Source: Carnobacterium sp. CP1
Lineage (GTDB): Bacteria; Bacillota; Bacilli; Lactobacillales; Carnobacteriaceae
Assembly: GCF_001483965.1 (NCBI RefSeq)
Contig: NZ_CP010796.1
Location: 1,054,001-1,118,000, forward strand
Length of the DNA: 64,000 nt
Direction: 5' to 3'
Shown: positions 9,767 to 17,457 of the stretch, in pieces
Position numbering within the stretch: position 1 is the stretch's first letter
Layout: each line of letters starts with the position of its first letter
Translations under genes and position numbers: made by a program
The notes under the pieces: model-generated
Seen by the model: only the letters and a program-made list of their open reading frames with translations
Database searches by the model: none
What the model was told of the DNA's origin: nothing

Positions 9767-10477
9767 CTACTTGCCTTTGTGTTCTTCGTCGTAAGCATCT
9801 TCTTCTTGATGGCGGTATTTTTTCATTTTTTTACTAAATAATTGACCGTTGCTTGGTGGTGTATATGTAATCGCATTTGCACCTGCTTCAATCGTTTCAA
9901 GAATGCTCTCTTCCGTTGGTCCGCCAGTCGCAATAATGGGCAGCTCGGGGTAATGTTTTCGAATTTCTCGGACAATATGAGCGGTATTGGCTGCTCCGCT
10001 GATATTTATGATATCGACCCCTGCGTCTAATTTTTCTTGAATATCTGTGAACTCTGAAACCACTGTCCAAATGATAGGAACATCGACCGTTTCATTGACT
10101 TCTCTAATGGTATCAACCGGCGTAGGAGCATTCAATACAACCCCAATACACCCATGAGCTTCTGCGAATAACGCGATATTGGAAGAACGGTGACCATGCG
10201 TCAACCCTCCGCCCACACCTGCTAAAACGGGCATGCTGGCAACAGTCGTAATGCCGTTGATGATTGCTGGATGTGGTGTAAACGGGTATACCGCAATAAC
10301 TGCATCTGCATCATTGTTCATAATAATCGCGATATCTGTTGTAAATATCAGAGATCTAAACCGCTTTCCATTAATGACGATTCCACTCGCTTTTCGGATC
10401 ACTTCTGGTACAGCCACATAATCTCTTCTTAAATCCGTTGTGATTTTAGGTATATTTTTTTTGGTTGATTCGCTCAT
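9767..10477 (-). CDS. TIM-barrel protein of unknown function
   Basis: A 236-aa protein with alternating beta-alpha units typical of a phosphate-binding (beta/alpha)8 barrel: VLAGVGGGLTHG, DVPIIWTVV, GVDIINISGAA and PIIATGGPTEESI. The ATGGPTEESI segment near residue 192 resembles the phosphate-binding loop of IMP dehydrogenase or nanE/thiE-like barrels. Similar proteins are often labelled only 'hydrolase'. No catalytic residues can be assigned. The C-terminus is charged. The start follows AAGGGGGC. It lies upstream of the PBP gene; a 10-bp inverted repeat (9675-9717) separates them. Confidence 0.65.
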   Translation of the reverse strand: MSESTKKNIPKITTDLRRDYVAVPEVIRKASGIVINGKRFRSLIFTTDIAIIMNNDADAVIAVYPFTPHPAIINGITTVASMPVLAGVGGGLTHGHRSSNIALFAEAHGCIGVVLNAPTPVDTIREVNETVDVPIIWTVVSEFTDIQEKLDAGVDIINISGAANTAHIVREIRKHYPELPIIATGGPTEESILETIEAGANAITYTPPSNGQLFSKKMKKYRHQEEDAYDEEHKGK

Positions 10478-10561
10478 TTTCTTGCCCCCTTGTGATTTGA
10501 ATTCCTCTAGTGATAGTTTACCGAATTTTCGTAAGCTTAGCTAGGCTTTGAACAAAAATAA

Positions 10562-10589
10562 ATCAGTATGATTGGTCAATCATACTGAT
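10562..10589 (-). terminator. Terminator overlapping the glucosaminidase stop codon
   Basis: An inverted repeat of 12-13 bp (ATCAGTATGATTG/CAATCATACTGAT) with a very small loop, followed by TTATTTTT on the minus strand. The TGA at 10576-10578 lies within the hairpin. Confidence 0.8.
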
Positions 10590-11232
10590 GTAAATCAAAC
10601 TCTTCAATTAGCCGAATCAGCTTTACAGGATAATCCGGATCGGTTGCATATCCGCTTGTTTCTAAAGCGTAAGCAGCTTCTTTATAATCAGCAGCAGCTA
10701 AAACACTAGCGTATTGATCTGGATTCCAAGTTGTTCCATTAGCAAATAATTTAGCGTGATCGTCCATGGATTCTTGCCAGCTAGCGTATTTTCTAAATGG
10801 AGCTTCGATCTCGATCCACTTGCCGTCTACAAATTCTTTGGTATTCATCATCACTGTCTGGTCTGGGTTGCTGCCCTTGATGCCATAAAAATTATTGTTT
10901 TTTACAGACAACTCGCTTCTGCCCCAATCCGATTCCAGAATCGCTTGTGCTACACTGATGCTTGGCAAAACCCCATATTCTTCTTTTAATGTTTGAGCGT
11001 ATTCTGCTGTTTGTACAATGAACTGTTGTTTCTCGCTACCGGAATCAGAAGAACCATTAGTGGAAGAAGATGAGTTACGGGCGCTTAAAAAAACCAGCGT
11101 GCCGAAAAAAATGAACACAATCAAGAATAGGCTGAACAGAATATAACTAGGCGACAATTGAAACGGTTTTTTAACATTTTTCTTCATCGGATATTTCTTC
11201 GGGTACTGCTTTTTTTGTTTTTTTGATGCCAC
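10576..11232 (-). CDS. Membrane-anchored endo-beta-N-acetylglucosaminidase (GH73)
   Basis: About 218 aa: a lysine-rich cytoplasmic N-terminus, one membrane helix (about 30-50), a serine-rich linker and a GH73/LytG-type glucosaminidase domain (about 75-218). The probable catalytic glutamate is in AQAILESDWG (Glu100), and the domain contains NNFYGIKGS and YATDPDYPVKL. It would cleave peptidoglycan glycan strands at the cell surface. I prefer the GTG at 11232 after AGGCGGAG; an ATG at 11265 has poorer spacing. It lies 50 nt downstream of the VanY-like gene and both act on the wall. Confidence 0.88.
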   Translation of the reverse strand: MASKKQKKQYPKKYPMKKNVKKPFQLSPSYILFSLFLIVFIFFGTLVFLSARNSSSSTNGSSDSGSEKQQFIVQTAEYAQTLKEEYGVLPSISVAQAILESDWGRSELSVKNNNFYGIKGSNPDQTVMMNTKEFVDGKWIEIEAPFRKYASWQESMDDHAKLFANGTTWNPDQYASVLAAADYKEAAYALETSGYATDPDYPVKLIRLIEEFDLHQYD

Positions 11233-11282
11233 ATTACTCCGCCTTTCTAGTCCTCTTGCTTTCATTCCTTATTTAACTAAAG

Positions 11283-12089
11283 TTATTTGCCTGCTTCTTC
11301 TAATAAATGAATGTATTCTTCGAGTGTCAATTGATATTTTTCCATATAGCGGGCATTATCAACGCCTACATAGCGAAAATGCCAAGATTCGTATTCAATA
11401 CCGGTTTCATCTTCTTTTCCTTGTGGAAACCGCAAAACAAAACCATAATCAGCCATTGTATCGACTAACCAGTGTTGCGACTCTTGAGTATCGTATTCAG
11501 GAATCAAACCTTTACCCGTACTCAACCAATCAGCGTCTACAATATCGATTGCTAGACCTGTATGGTGTTCGCTGCCTCCAGGAATGGCAATATAATCTTC
11601 AGTCATTTTTTTAGCTTCTTCTGCAGAATGACCTTGGTCAATATACCGTTGAATGCTGCTGTCGTAATTCGTTTGCTGCAAGTCTACTGAGCGAAAGCTG
11701 GAAACCAACACGATTTCAGAACCGGCTTCAGAAGCGGCCGACATCCAATCGTCATAAGCGTCTTTCATTCGTTCATCGATCATATATCCGTTTGGCAATG
11801 TGGTTAGTGGAATAGTGATATCTTGGTCGATTGGCGTCCAGTTATTCACTAAATCTAAATTCCAGTCAGTTGTTGAAACTTCTGGCAGCTCATCCAGCAT
11901 CGCCTGATGTTCTTTTTCTTCTTTTAGTTGCTGCTCTTCTTCAGGTGTTAGTGTCTTTTCAGAAGATGATCTGGAAGCCGATAGGGTAGTGGTGATTTTT
12001 TGAGTGGTGTCTGTTACAATGCCATTGGCTACACTGCATCCTCCTAATAAACCTAAAGATACAAGAAACACTGAAAGTTTTTTATACAT
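11283..12089 (-). CDS. D-alanyl-D-alanine carboxypeptidase, M15B/VanY family lipoprotein
   Basis: A 268-aa lipoprotein with signal peptide and lipobox LLGGC (Cys18). The zinc-peptidase motif SxHxxGxAxD is present as SEHHTGLAID (173-182), and ESWHFRYVG (about 234-242) supplies the second histidine. The enzyme would trim the terminal D-Ala from stem peptides outside the membrane. The ATG at 12089 puts the signal peptide at the N-terminus; the longer TTG reading is unlikely. It is probably cotranscribed with the downstream glucosaminidase. The VanY family name does not imply glycopeptide resistance here, as no van genes are nearby. Confidence 0.92.
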   Translation of the reverse strand: MYKKLSVFLVSLGLLGGCSVANGIVTDTTQKITTTLSASRSSSEKTLTPEEEQQLKEEKEHQAMLDELPEVSTTDWNLDLVNNWTPIDQDITIPLTTLPNGYMIDERMKDAYDDWMSAASEAGSEIVLVSSFRSVDLQQTNYDSSIQRYIDQGHSAEEAKKMTEDYIAIPGGSEHHTGLAIDIVDADWLSTGKGLIPEYDTQESQHWLVDTMADYGFVLRFPQGKEDETGIEYESWHFRYVGVDNARYMEKYQLTLEEYIHLLEEAGK

Positions 12090-12144
12090 GTTGTAAAGCC
12101 CCAATCTGTTCAAAGTTTGCGAAAAAAGAGCCTTGGCTTTTTAG

Positions 12145-12179
12145 AAAAGTGTGCACTTTTATTTTCCATAACCTATAAT
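12145..12179 (+). promoter_or_regulatory. Promoter region of the EIIC gene with inverted-repeat operator
   Basis: A consensus -10 TATAAT at 12174-12179 is preceded by a 7-bp inverted repeat AAAAGTG-TG-CACTTTT (12145-12160) covering the expected -35 position, where no good -35 is seen. This suggests a regulator-dependent promoter. Confidence 0.55.
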
Positions 12180-12233
12180 ACCATTAATAACTATCATGGT
12201 CACAAAAAATTGTTTCATTTGGAGGGACAAAAA

Positions 12234-13247
12234 GTGAAAAGAAAGAATATTACGGAGAACTTGTACAAAGTTTCTCAAGGAATTGCCGCCGCCATCGTCG
12301 TGACTTTAGGTATTGGGCTGCTGCTTCAAACCATTGGAGAACTAACAGGATCAATCGCTCTTGTAACGATCGGGGCTGTCACGAAAACATTGATGATACC
12401 TGGATTGGGTATCGGAATTGCGTATTATTTGAAAGTGGATATCTTGTCTATGCTAAGTGCTGTTGCAGCAGGTGTCATTGGCGGACGAGCTTATACGATC
12501 GTCGACGGAGCTGTTTCATTAAAAAGCGGCGAACCTGTAGGGGCTTTGGTCGCGATCGGCGCTGCTTTGCTAGTGGGCAAATTTTTATTTAATAAGACAC
12601 CATTTAATATGGTCCTTATCCCATTTTGCAGTGTCTTGATTGGAGGATTGATTGGGTACCTATTGGCGCAGCCGATCAGTTACTTGTTGACCCAAGTTTC
12701 CCTGCTGATTACTTCTTCGGTAGATGGTTTCCCTCTATTGTCTTCTATGGTATTGGGCTTAATTTTCGGAATTTTGATTTTATCGCCAGCTTCTTCAGCA
12801 GCCATTGCTTTAGCCTTACAATTAGACGGCGCAGCAGGTGCAGCCGCGTTGATCGGGTGCAGCGTCCAATTTACGGTTTTTGCTTTTTTAAGTTTGAAAG
12901 AAAATGATGCGGGCAATTTCTTAGGCCAACTCATCATCACACCGAAATTACAAACCGCTAATGTGATCCGAAACCCTAAAGTCGCCCTGTTTCCTTTACT
13001 AATGGGCACTATTTTAGCACCAATCGGCGTGTTGGTTTTTGGCTTGACCGCTTCCGCAGAGATAGCCGGCATGGGTTTATGTGCTTTGGTTGCACCGTTT
13101 GCTATTGCGGCTTCACAAGGATTCACCGCTACCCTATTGTATCTGTTGGTCGTGTTGCTTGTTCCCGCTTTATTGAGCCTGTTGTGCAAACCTTTATTGA
13201 TTCAGCTGGGCGTCTTAAAACCCGGTGATTTAAAAATAATCCTTTAA
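12234..13247 (+). CDS. PTS EIIC-like membrane protein, PfoR (PTS_EIIC_2) family
   Basis: A 337-aa polytopic protein with about 9-10 hydrophobic helices, resembling the PfoR/COG3641 group. Conserved-looking parts are LGIGLLLQTIGELTG near the start and ASSAAIALALQLDGAAGAAA in the middle. It has no EIIA or EIIB domain and none is encoded nearby, so it may act as a stand-alone permease or sensor. Despite the name, evidence that family members regulate toxins is thin. I chose the GTG at 12234 after GGAGGGAC; an ATG-less extension back to 12117 lacks a ribosome binding site and overlaps the promoter. Confidence 0.8.
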   Translation: MKRKNITENLYKVSQGIAAAIVVTLGIGLLLQTIGELTGSIALVTIGAVTKTLMIPGLGIGIAYYLKVDILSMLSAVAAGVIGGRAYTIVDGAVSLKSGEPVGALVAIGAALLVGKFLFNKTPFNMVLIPFCSVLIGGLIGYLLAQPISYLLTQVSLLITSSVDGFPLLSSMVLGLIFGILILSPASSAAIALALQLDGAAGAAALIGCSVQFTVFAFLSLKENDAGNFLGQLIITPKLQTANVIRNPKVALFPLLMGTILAPIGVLVFGLTASAEIAGMGLCALVAPFAIAASQGFTATLLYLLVVLLVPALLSLLCKPLLIQLGVLKPGDLKIIL

Positions 13248-13251
13248 CTTA

Positions 13252-13290
13252 AAAAACGCTATCTAAGAATTCCTTCTAGATAGCGTTTTT
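13252..13290. terminator. Bidirectional terminator between EIIC gene and 13294 gene
   Basis: A 14-bp perfect stem (AAAAACGCTATCTA/TAGATAGCGTTTTT) flanked by A and T runs serves two convergent genes. Confidence 0.9.
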
Positions 13291-13293
13291 GAT

Positions 13294-13827
13294 TTATTCT
13301 ACTTTATACGTTTCTTCGATATTTTCTTTGAACCATTCGAGCAGATCTTGTTTTTCGGTTTTTATTTGCTGCTGGATAATACCTGGCAAACGAAGTTCGA
13401 TCCGGTCTTTGTAACTCCAGAAATCATAATTCATCTCAATACGCAACACTGTGCTCGTCGATTTCCGGTGGTAATCTTCCCGTTCTTCAGCATTTTCATT
13501 CTGGAAAGCTAATTCAGCTGACCCACTATTCACCCATTTTTTAGCCACATGAAATTTGATATTCAAATACTCCGCAACGGGATTGGCTTCAACTTCTGGG
13601 AAAAACGTTGCGTTTCTCATCACTTTTTGAACCAACATCCACTCATAATCGGTAAATAGATTAGCAATGATTTGCATATTCTTAGGTTTCAAACCTTGCT
13701 CGTCTTTTTTCCAACGGTCCCAACTCTGCGGCGTGATTTCCAATTGGGTTGAATAAAAGGCTTTTTCACTGACATATTGTTCTTTGATGGCATACAAAAC
13801 GATTTGGACAAGTGCATCATGCATCAT
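13294..13827 (-). CDS. Putative HTH-containing protein of unknown function
   Basis: A 177-aa soluble, charged protein. Residues about 18-55 (SEKAFYSTQLEITPQSWDRW and on) read like a helix-turn-helix: a helix, a tight turn at EITPQSW and a recognition-like helix. The rest is rich in charged and aromatic residues without a domain I recognise. The start follows AGAAAGGAG and could be either of two adjacent methionine codons. It may be a transcription factor, but that is an inference from about 40 residues. Confidence 0.55.
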   Translation of the reverse strand: MMHDALVQIVLYAIKEQYVSEKAFYSTQLEITPQSWDRWKKDEQGLKPKNMQIIANLFTDYEWMLVQKVMRNATFFPEVEANPVAEYLNIKFHVAKKWVNSGSAELAFQNENAEEREDYHRKSTSTVLRIEMNYDFWSYKDRIELRLPGIIQQQIKTEKQDLLEWFKENIEETYKVE

Positions 13828-14087
13828 AAAAACTCCTTTCTGCTATTGAATAATAAAAAGAATAAGTGCTACTTCTATTTTACACTCTTTACGTGTAAAC
13901 GCCAACTGTAAGCCTTAACATTTTATGACTAACTACTCTCGGTAACTTTATATAAGAGGCAATTTTATTGCTTTCTTATGTACTAAATAATATACGCAAT
14001 CCCTTTCGTTTTTCCCATCCAATTATAACCTAGCACTACAAATTCCCAGAAAGCCTTAACGGTTTTGGTACCTTGCGAGGGTTTCCA

Positions 14088-14116
14088 TTGTGTTCACAGT
14101 AAGGCATTGCTACAAT
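14088..14116 (+). promoter_or_regulatory. Promoter of the Gfo/Idh oxidoreductase gene
   Basis: TTGTGT, 17 nt, TACAAT, 58 nt before the start codon. The rest of the gap 13828-14087 is AT-rich and holds no gene I can support. Confidence 0.6.
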
Positions 14117-14173
14117 AGTGGAGTAGGAAAGGTTTAGTTACCAAACAAACGCAATTTATTGAGGAGGAAAATT

Positions 14174-15127
14174 ATGAAACCATTAAACTGGGGTATTTTA
14201 GGTCTAGGAAATATCGCTTCTAGTTTTGCGACAACGTTCGCATCAGAAGATGCCAAACTTTATGCAGCTGGTTCAAGATCTATCGAGAAAGCCGCTGAAT
14301 TTGCTGAAAAACACGGTATTGAAAAAGCTTATGGCAGCTATGATGAATTGATTGCTGATCCAGAGGTAGATGTAGTGTACATCGCAACCCCTCACAGCCA
14401 TCACGCAGATCTTATTCTAAAAAGTTTGGAACACGGCAAGCACGTTCTTTGTGAGAAAGCCATTACGGTAGATAACCACGAATTAGAAGCGGGTATGGCT
14501 TTGGCCAAAGAAAAAGGATTGATTTTAGCAGAGGCGATGACCATTTATCATATGCCGTTGTACAAAAAACTTAAAAACATCATGGCTTCCGGTTCACTTG
14601 GCAAATTAAAAATGATCCAAGTGTCATTCGGCAGTTTAAAAGAAGCTGATCCAACAAATCGTTTCTTCAATAAAGAAATAGCGGGTGGTGCTTTATTGGA
14701 TATCGGAACGTACGCTTTATCTTTCGCACGTTTCTTCTTATCAAGCCAGCCGAAAGAAATTTTAACCACAATGAATTTTTTTGAAACAGGCGTAGATGAA
14801 CAAGCGAATGTTATCATGAAAAATGCTGACGATGAATTAGCGACTGTAGCCTTTACTTTCCGGGCTAAAATGCCAAAACAAGGCATCGTCGCTTTTGAAA
14901 ATGGCTATCTAACAGTTCTTGACTTCCCAAGAGCAGATGAAGCTACTTTGACTCATCCAGACGGCACTGTCGAAAAAATTCAAGCGGGCGATACGCTGCA
15001 AGCATTGAATTATGAGATTGCTCATATGAATGAAATGATTCGCACAAAAACAGATAACAGTTCTATTGAATTAACACATGACGTGATGGAAATCATGGAT
15101 ACGCTGAGAGAAAAATGGAACAACTAA
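14174..15127 (+). CDS. Gfo/Idh/MocA-family NAD(P)-dependent oxidoreductase
   Basis: A 317-aa protein with an N-terminal Rossmann domain (GILGLGNIASSFA at about residues 6-18), the family EKAITVD motif (around residue 94, the usual EKP lysine region) and a C-terminal alpha/beta domain. Such enzymes oxidise or reduce sugar and inositol derivatives or dihydrodiols; the substrate cannot be told here. The ATG at 14174 follows GAGGAGG; a TTG 15 nt earlier would overlap the ribosome binding site. It is a single-gene unit with its own promoter and terminator. Confidence 0.92.
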   Translation: MKPLNWGILGLGNIASSFATTFASEDAKLYAAGSRSIEKAAEFAEKHGIEKAYGSYDELIADPEVDVVYIATPHSHHADLILKSLEHGKHVLCEKAITVDNHELEAGMALAKEKGLILAEAMTIYHMPLYKKLKNIMASGSLGKLKMIQVSFGSLKEADPTNRFFNKEIAGGALLDIGTYALSFARFFLSSQPKEILTTMNFFETGVDEQANVIMKNADDELATVAFTFRAKMPKQGIVAFENGYLTVLDFPRADEATLTHPDGTVEKIQAGDTLQALNYEIAHMNEMIRTKTDNSSIELTHDVMEIMDTLREKWNN

Positions 15128-15140
15128 TCGCCAACTAAAC

Positions 15141-15178
15141 AAAAAAAGATTTTCTCTTTAAGAGAAAATCTTTTTTTA
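15141..15178 (+). terminator. Terminator of the oxidoreductase gene
   Basis: A perfect stem of about 17 bp (AAAAAAAGATTTTCTCTT pairing with its complement) with a tiny loop, ending in a T run. Confidence 0.92.
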
Positions 15179-15221
15179 CTTTTGAACGTGCTTCAAAAAG
15201 CAGACACGACGTCCACTTTGT

Positions 15222-15368
15222 CATGGCTGTTGTAGCTTTAGCTACGTACAGACATGATACACTTAGGCGCTAGCCTACAGTGCTCCTATATAATGCTCGA
15301 TGGTCTACGACCATACTGCGCTTATTCGTTCCAGTTGCCTTAGCCCTTGCAGCTTTAGCTGCTTAGGG
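15222..15368. repeat. Intergenic element of four consecutive hairpins
   Basis: Four compact stem-loops follow each other: 15222-15256 (CATG/CTGT/GTAGC, loop TTTA, GCTAC/ACAG/CATG), 15260-15282 (CACT-AGGC, loop GCTA, GCCT-AGTG), 15300-15314 (ATGGTC-TAC-GACCAT) and 15344-15368 (CCCT-GCAGC, loop TTTA, GCTGC-AGGG). The first and last share the AGC-TTTA-GCT tip. The region is GC-richer than its surroundings and no ORF covers it. It may be a structured RNA or a dispersed repeat of the BOX/REP type; I do not recognise it. Confidence 0.8.
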
Positions 15369-15421
15369 ATACGGTATGCGAGGTAGAAGATTCGGGTCTA
15401 AACGCTTTTTTACACACTCCG

Positions 15422-15805
15422 TTATTTTTTTACAACAGCAACAACTTCGATTTCGCAAAGAGCTTTTAAAGGAAGTTCTTGGACCGCAAAACAAGTTCGA
15501 GCTGGTTCGTGGCCAGCAAATTGTTCGCCGAAAGCTTCGTTAAATTCTTGGAAATTTTCCATTGTAGACAAATAACAAGTTGTCTTGACCACTTGATCTA
15601 ACGATGAACCCGCTTCTTCTAATACCGCAGACAAGTTTAACAAAGCTTGTTTTGCTTGCTCTTTAATACTGCCTTCCACTAGTTGACCTGTTGCTGGATC
15701 TGCACCGATTTGGCCTGCAGGATAAACAAACTCTCCGACTTTAATGGCTTGTGCGTATGGACCAATAGGTTTTGGTGCATTTTCTGTATAAATCGTTTCT
15801 AACAT
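15422..15805 (-). CDS. ridA: RidA/YjgF-family enamine/imine deaminase
   Basis: A 127-aa RidA protein, which hydrolyses reactive enamine/imine intermediates such as 2-aminoacrylate. Typical elements are APKPIGPYAQAI at the N-terminus, VYPAGQIGADPATG and the ARTCFAVQELP segment with the conserved arginine near residue 106. Length is normal. The start follows GGAGG. It lies downstream of, but is not cotranscribed with, the branched-chain amino acid transporter operon; a terminator separates them. Confidence 0.95.
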   Translation of the reverse strand: MLETIYTENAPKPIGPYAQAIKVGEFVYPAGQIGADPATGQLVEGSIKEQAKQALLNLSAVLEEAGSSLDQVVKTTCYLSTMENFQEFNEAFGEQFAGHEPARTCFAVQELPLKALCEIEVVAVVKK

Positions 15806-15822
15806 TTGAATACCTCCATTAT

Positions 15823-15875
15823 GTAGTAAATTATTATGCTATAGCATGTATCAAAAACCAATGAGTGGTTCATTG
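15823..15875 (-). promoter_or_regulatory. Candidate ridA promoter with palindrome
   Basis: A minus-strand TTGGTT-17-CATAAT pair overlaps the perfect 12-bp palindrome ATGCTATAGCAT at 15836-15847, a plausible operator. The remainder of the gap to 16036 shows nothing recognisable. Confidence 0.45.
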
Positions 15876-16036
15876 ATTTCTGATAAATACTAGCCCAATT
15901 GGGTATGTGCAAAACGACAAAGACTGAAAAGCCCTCTACTTCTTAAGCTGCCCAGATAAATACGTTTTAAATAAGTGCTATGTAGATTCATCATAGCAGA
16001 CTTTGGCTGATATGATAAGAGGTATTAACAAAATAA

Positions 16037-16080
16037 CCGAATACATTCATTTCATGCTTAATTAAAATGAAAGTATCCGG
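16037..16080 (-). terminator. Terminator of the liv operon
   Basis: Imperfect stem (CCGGATACTTTCATTTT/ AATGAATGTATTCGG) followed by TTATTTTG on the minus strand, directly after the CBS-ACT gene. Confidence 0.75.
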
Positions 16081-16091
16081 CTATCTGCCTG

Positions 16092-16745
16092 CTATTCTTT
16101 TCGTTCTTTAGAAGTTGCTGAACTGACCGTATAGCCTTCTCGCGTTAAAACTTCTTTGATCTCTGATGTATTAGAGCTGTCCATCTGCAAGACGATTTGC
16201 GTAACATCCTCGTTGCGGTAAACAGCGATTTGATTGATGCTGACTTTTGCTTCGGCCAAAATATTGGTAATGTCTTCCAGGATACCAGGGTGGTCTTCCG
16301 GAATATCAATGACGATCCGGCTGCCTTTATTGTTGTACCCCATGACGTCGATAAAGGCTCTAAAAAGGTCCTTGTCGGTGATGATTCCGATGATCTTATC
16401 TTTGTCTTCCACAACTGGCAAAACTCCGACTTCTTCTTCCAACATCTTCTCTGCGGCTTCTTCAAGCAAATCAGCCGCTCCGATCGTGGTTACTTTGGTC
16501 TGCATGATGTCGCCAACAGTCGTTTTTGTCAGCAGATAGTTCATCTCATGAATGCTTAAGCTGGTCGCTGTTGATGGAGAGTTTTCTTGAACGATCTCTT
16601 CCGTCACCAATCCAACCATCCGGCCATCTCTGACAACCGGCAAGCGATGAAAATTGTGCTCTTTCATAATATCGAGTGCTTCAAGAACTTTCATATCTTC
16701 AGGAACTGTTACCACTTCCGAAGTCATATAATTTTGTACATCCAT
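16092..16745 (-). CDS. CBS-pair plus ACT-domain protein (AcuB-like)
   Basis: A 217-aa cytosolic protein with two CBS domains (about residues 1-60 and 72-130; MTSEVVTVPEDMKVLEAL and VGDIMQTKVTTIGAADLL) and a C-terminal ACT-like domain (about 138-212; IVIDIPEDHPGILEDITNIL). CBS pairs usually bind adenine nucleotides and ACT domains amino acids. It starts 5 nt after livF ends and is the last gene of the operon, so it is likely a regulatory or sensing partner of branched-chain amino acid uptake. The AcuB name comes from Bacillus acetoin genes and need not reflect function here. Confidence 0.88.
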   Translation of the reverse strand: MDVQNYMTSEVVTVPEDMKVLEALDIMKEHNFHRLPVVRDGRMVGLVTEEIVQENSPSTATSLSIHEMNYLLTKTTVGDIMQTKVTTIGAADLLEEAAEKMLEEEVGVLPVVEDKDKIIGIITDKDLFRAFIDVMGYNNKGSRIVIDIPEDHPGILEDITNILAEAKVSINQIAVYRNEDVTQIVLQMDSSNTSEIKEVLTREGYTVSSATSKERKE

Positions 16746-16750
16746 CCTTT

Positions 16751-17455
16751 TTACCCTCCTAAGTACGCTTTTTGAACCTCATCACTGGCTAACAACTCTT
16801 GTCCAGTACCCGATTGAACGACTTTTCCAGTTTCTAAAACATAGCCTTTATGGGCTATTTCCAAGGCTACTTTAGCATTTTGTTCAATTAGCAAAATCGT
16901 TGTTCCTTGTTCATTGATCATTTTAATGATGTTAAAAATTTCTTTGATGAAAATCGGCGCCAAACCCATTGAAGGCTCATCCAGCAGCAATAATTTCGGA
17001 CGCGACATCAATGCACGCCCCATCGCTACCATTTGCTGTTCGCCGCCTGACAAAGTAGCTGTATCCTGCTTTTTGCGTTCTCCTAAAACCGGGAAACGGT
17101 CAAACACCATTTTCAAATCTTTCTGGATCTCGCTTTTATCTTTACGCAAATACGCGCCCATCTCCAAATTTTCTAAGACACTCATTCCGCCAAAAACATG
17201 CCGGCCTTCGGGAACTTGGGAAATACCCAATTCAACGATTTTTTTAGTGGTTTCTTTTTGGATCGGTTGTCCTTTATAAAGAATTTCTCCTGAAGTTGGG
17301 CGATGCAATCCAGAAAGGGCTTTAAGAATCGTTGATTTGCCAGCTCCATTAGCTCCGATCAACGAAACGATCTCCCCTTCGTTGACTTCAAAACTCACTT
17401 CTTTAGTGGCTTGGATGACTCCATAATGAACTGTCAGTTTTTTTACTTGCAACAT
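16751..17455 (-). CDS. livF: Branched-chain amino acid ABC transporter ATP-binding protein LivF
   Basis: A 234-aa ABC ATPase with Walker A GANGAGKST (about 34-42), signature LSGGEQQMVAMGRAL, Walker B LLLLDEPSMGL and the short HAAT-type C-terminus. It pairs with LivG to drive the LivHM channel. Its start is 2 nt after the livG stop, indicating translational coupling. Confidence 0.95.
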   Translation of the reverse strand: MLQVKKLTVHYGVIQATKEVSFEVNEGEIVSLIGANGAGKSTILKALSGLHRPTSGEILYKGQPIQKETTKKIVELGISQVPEGRHVFGGMSVLENLEMGAYLRKDKSEIQKDLKMVFDRFPVLGERKKQDTATLSGGEQQMVAMGRALMSRPKLLLLDEPSMGLAPIFIKEIFNIIKMINEQGTTILLIEQNAKVALEIAHKGYVLETGKVVQSGTGQELLASDEVQKAYLGG

Positions 17456-17457
17456 GC

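Noticed and set aside
11283-12089. Glycopeptide resistance from vanY and the vanZ-like gene at 40714
   Set aside because: There is no vanH, vanA/B-type ligase, vanX or VanRS here; both families are common housekeeping proteins.
14041-14090. A lone copy of the 52-bp repeat core in reverse near the Gfo/Idh promoter
   Set aside because: Only short blocks (CGCAAGGTACC, GTTAAGGC) resemble the core and the order is not the same; too weak to call.
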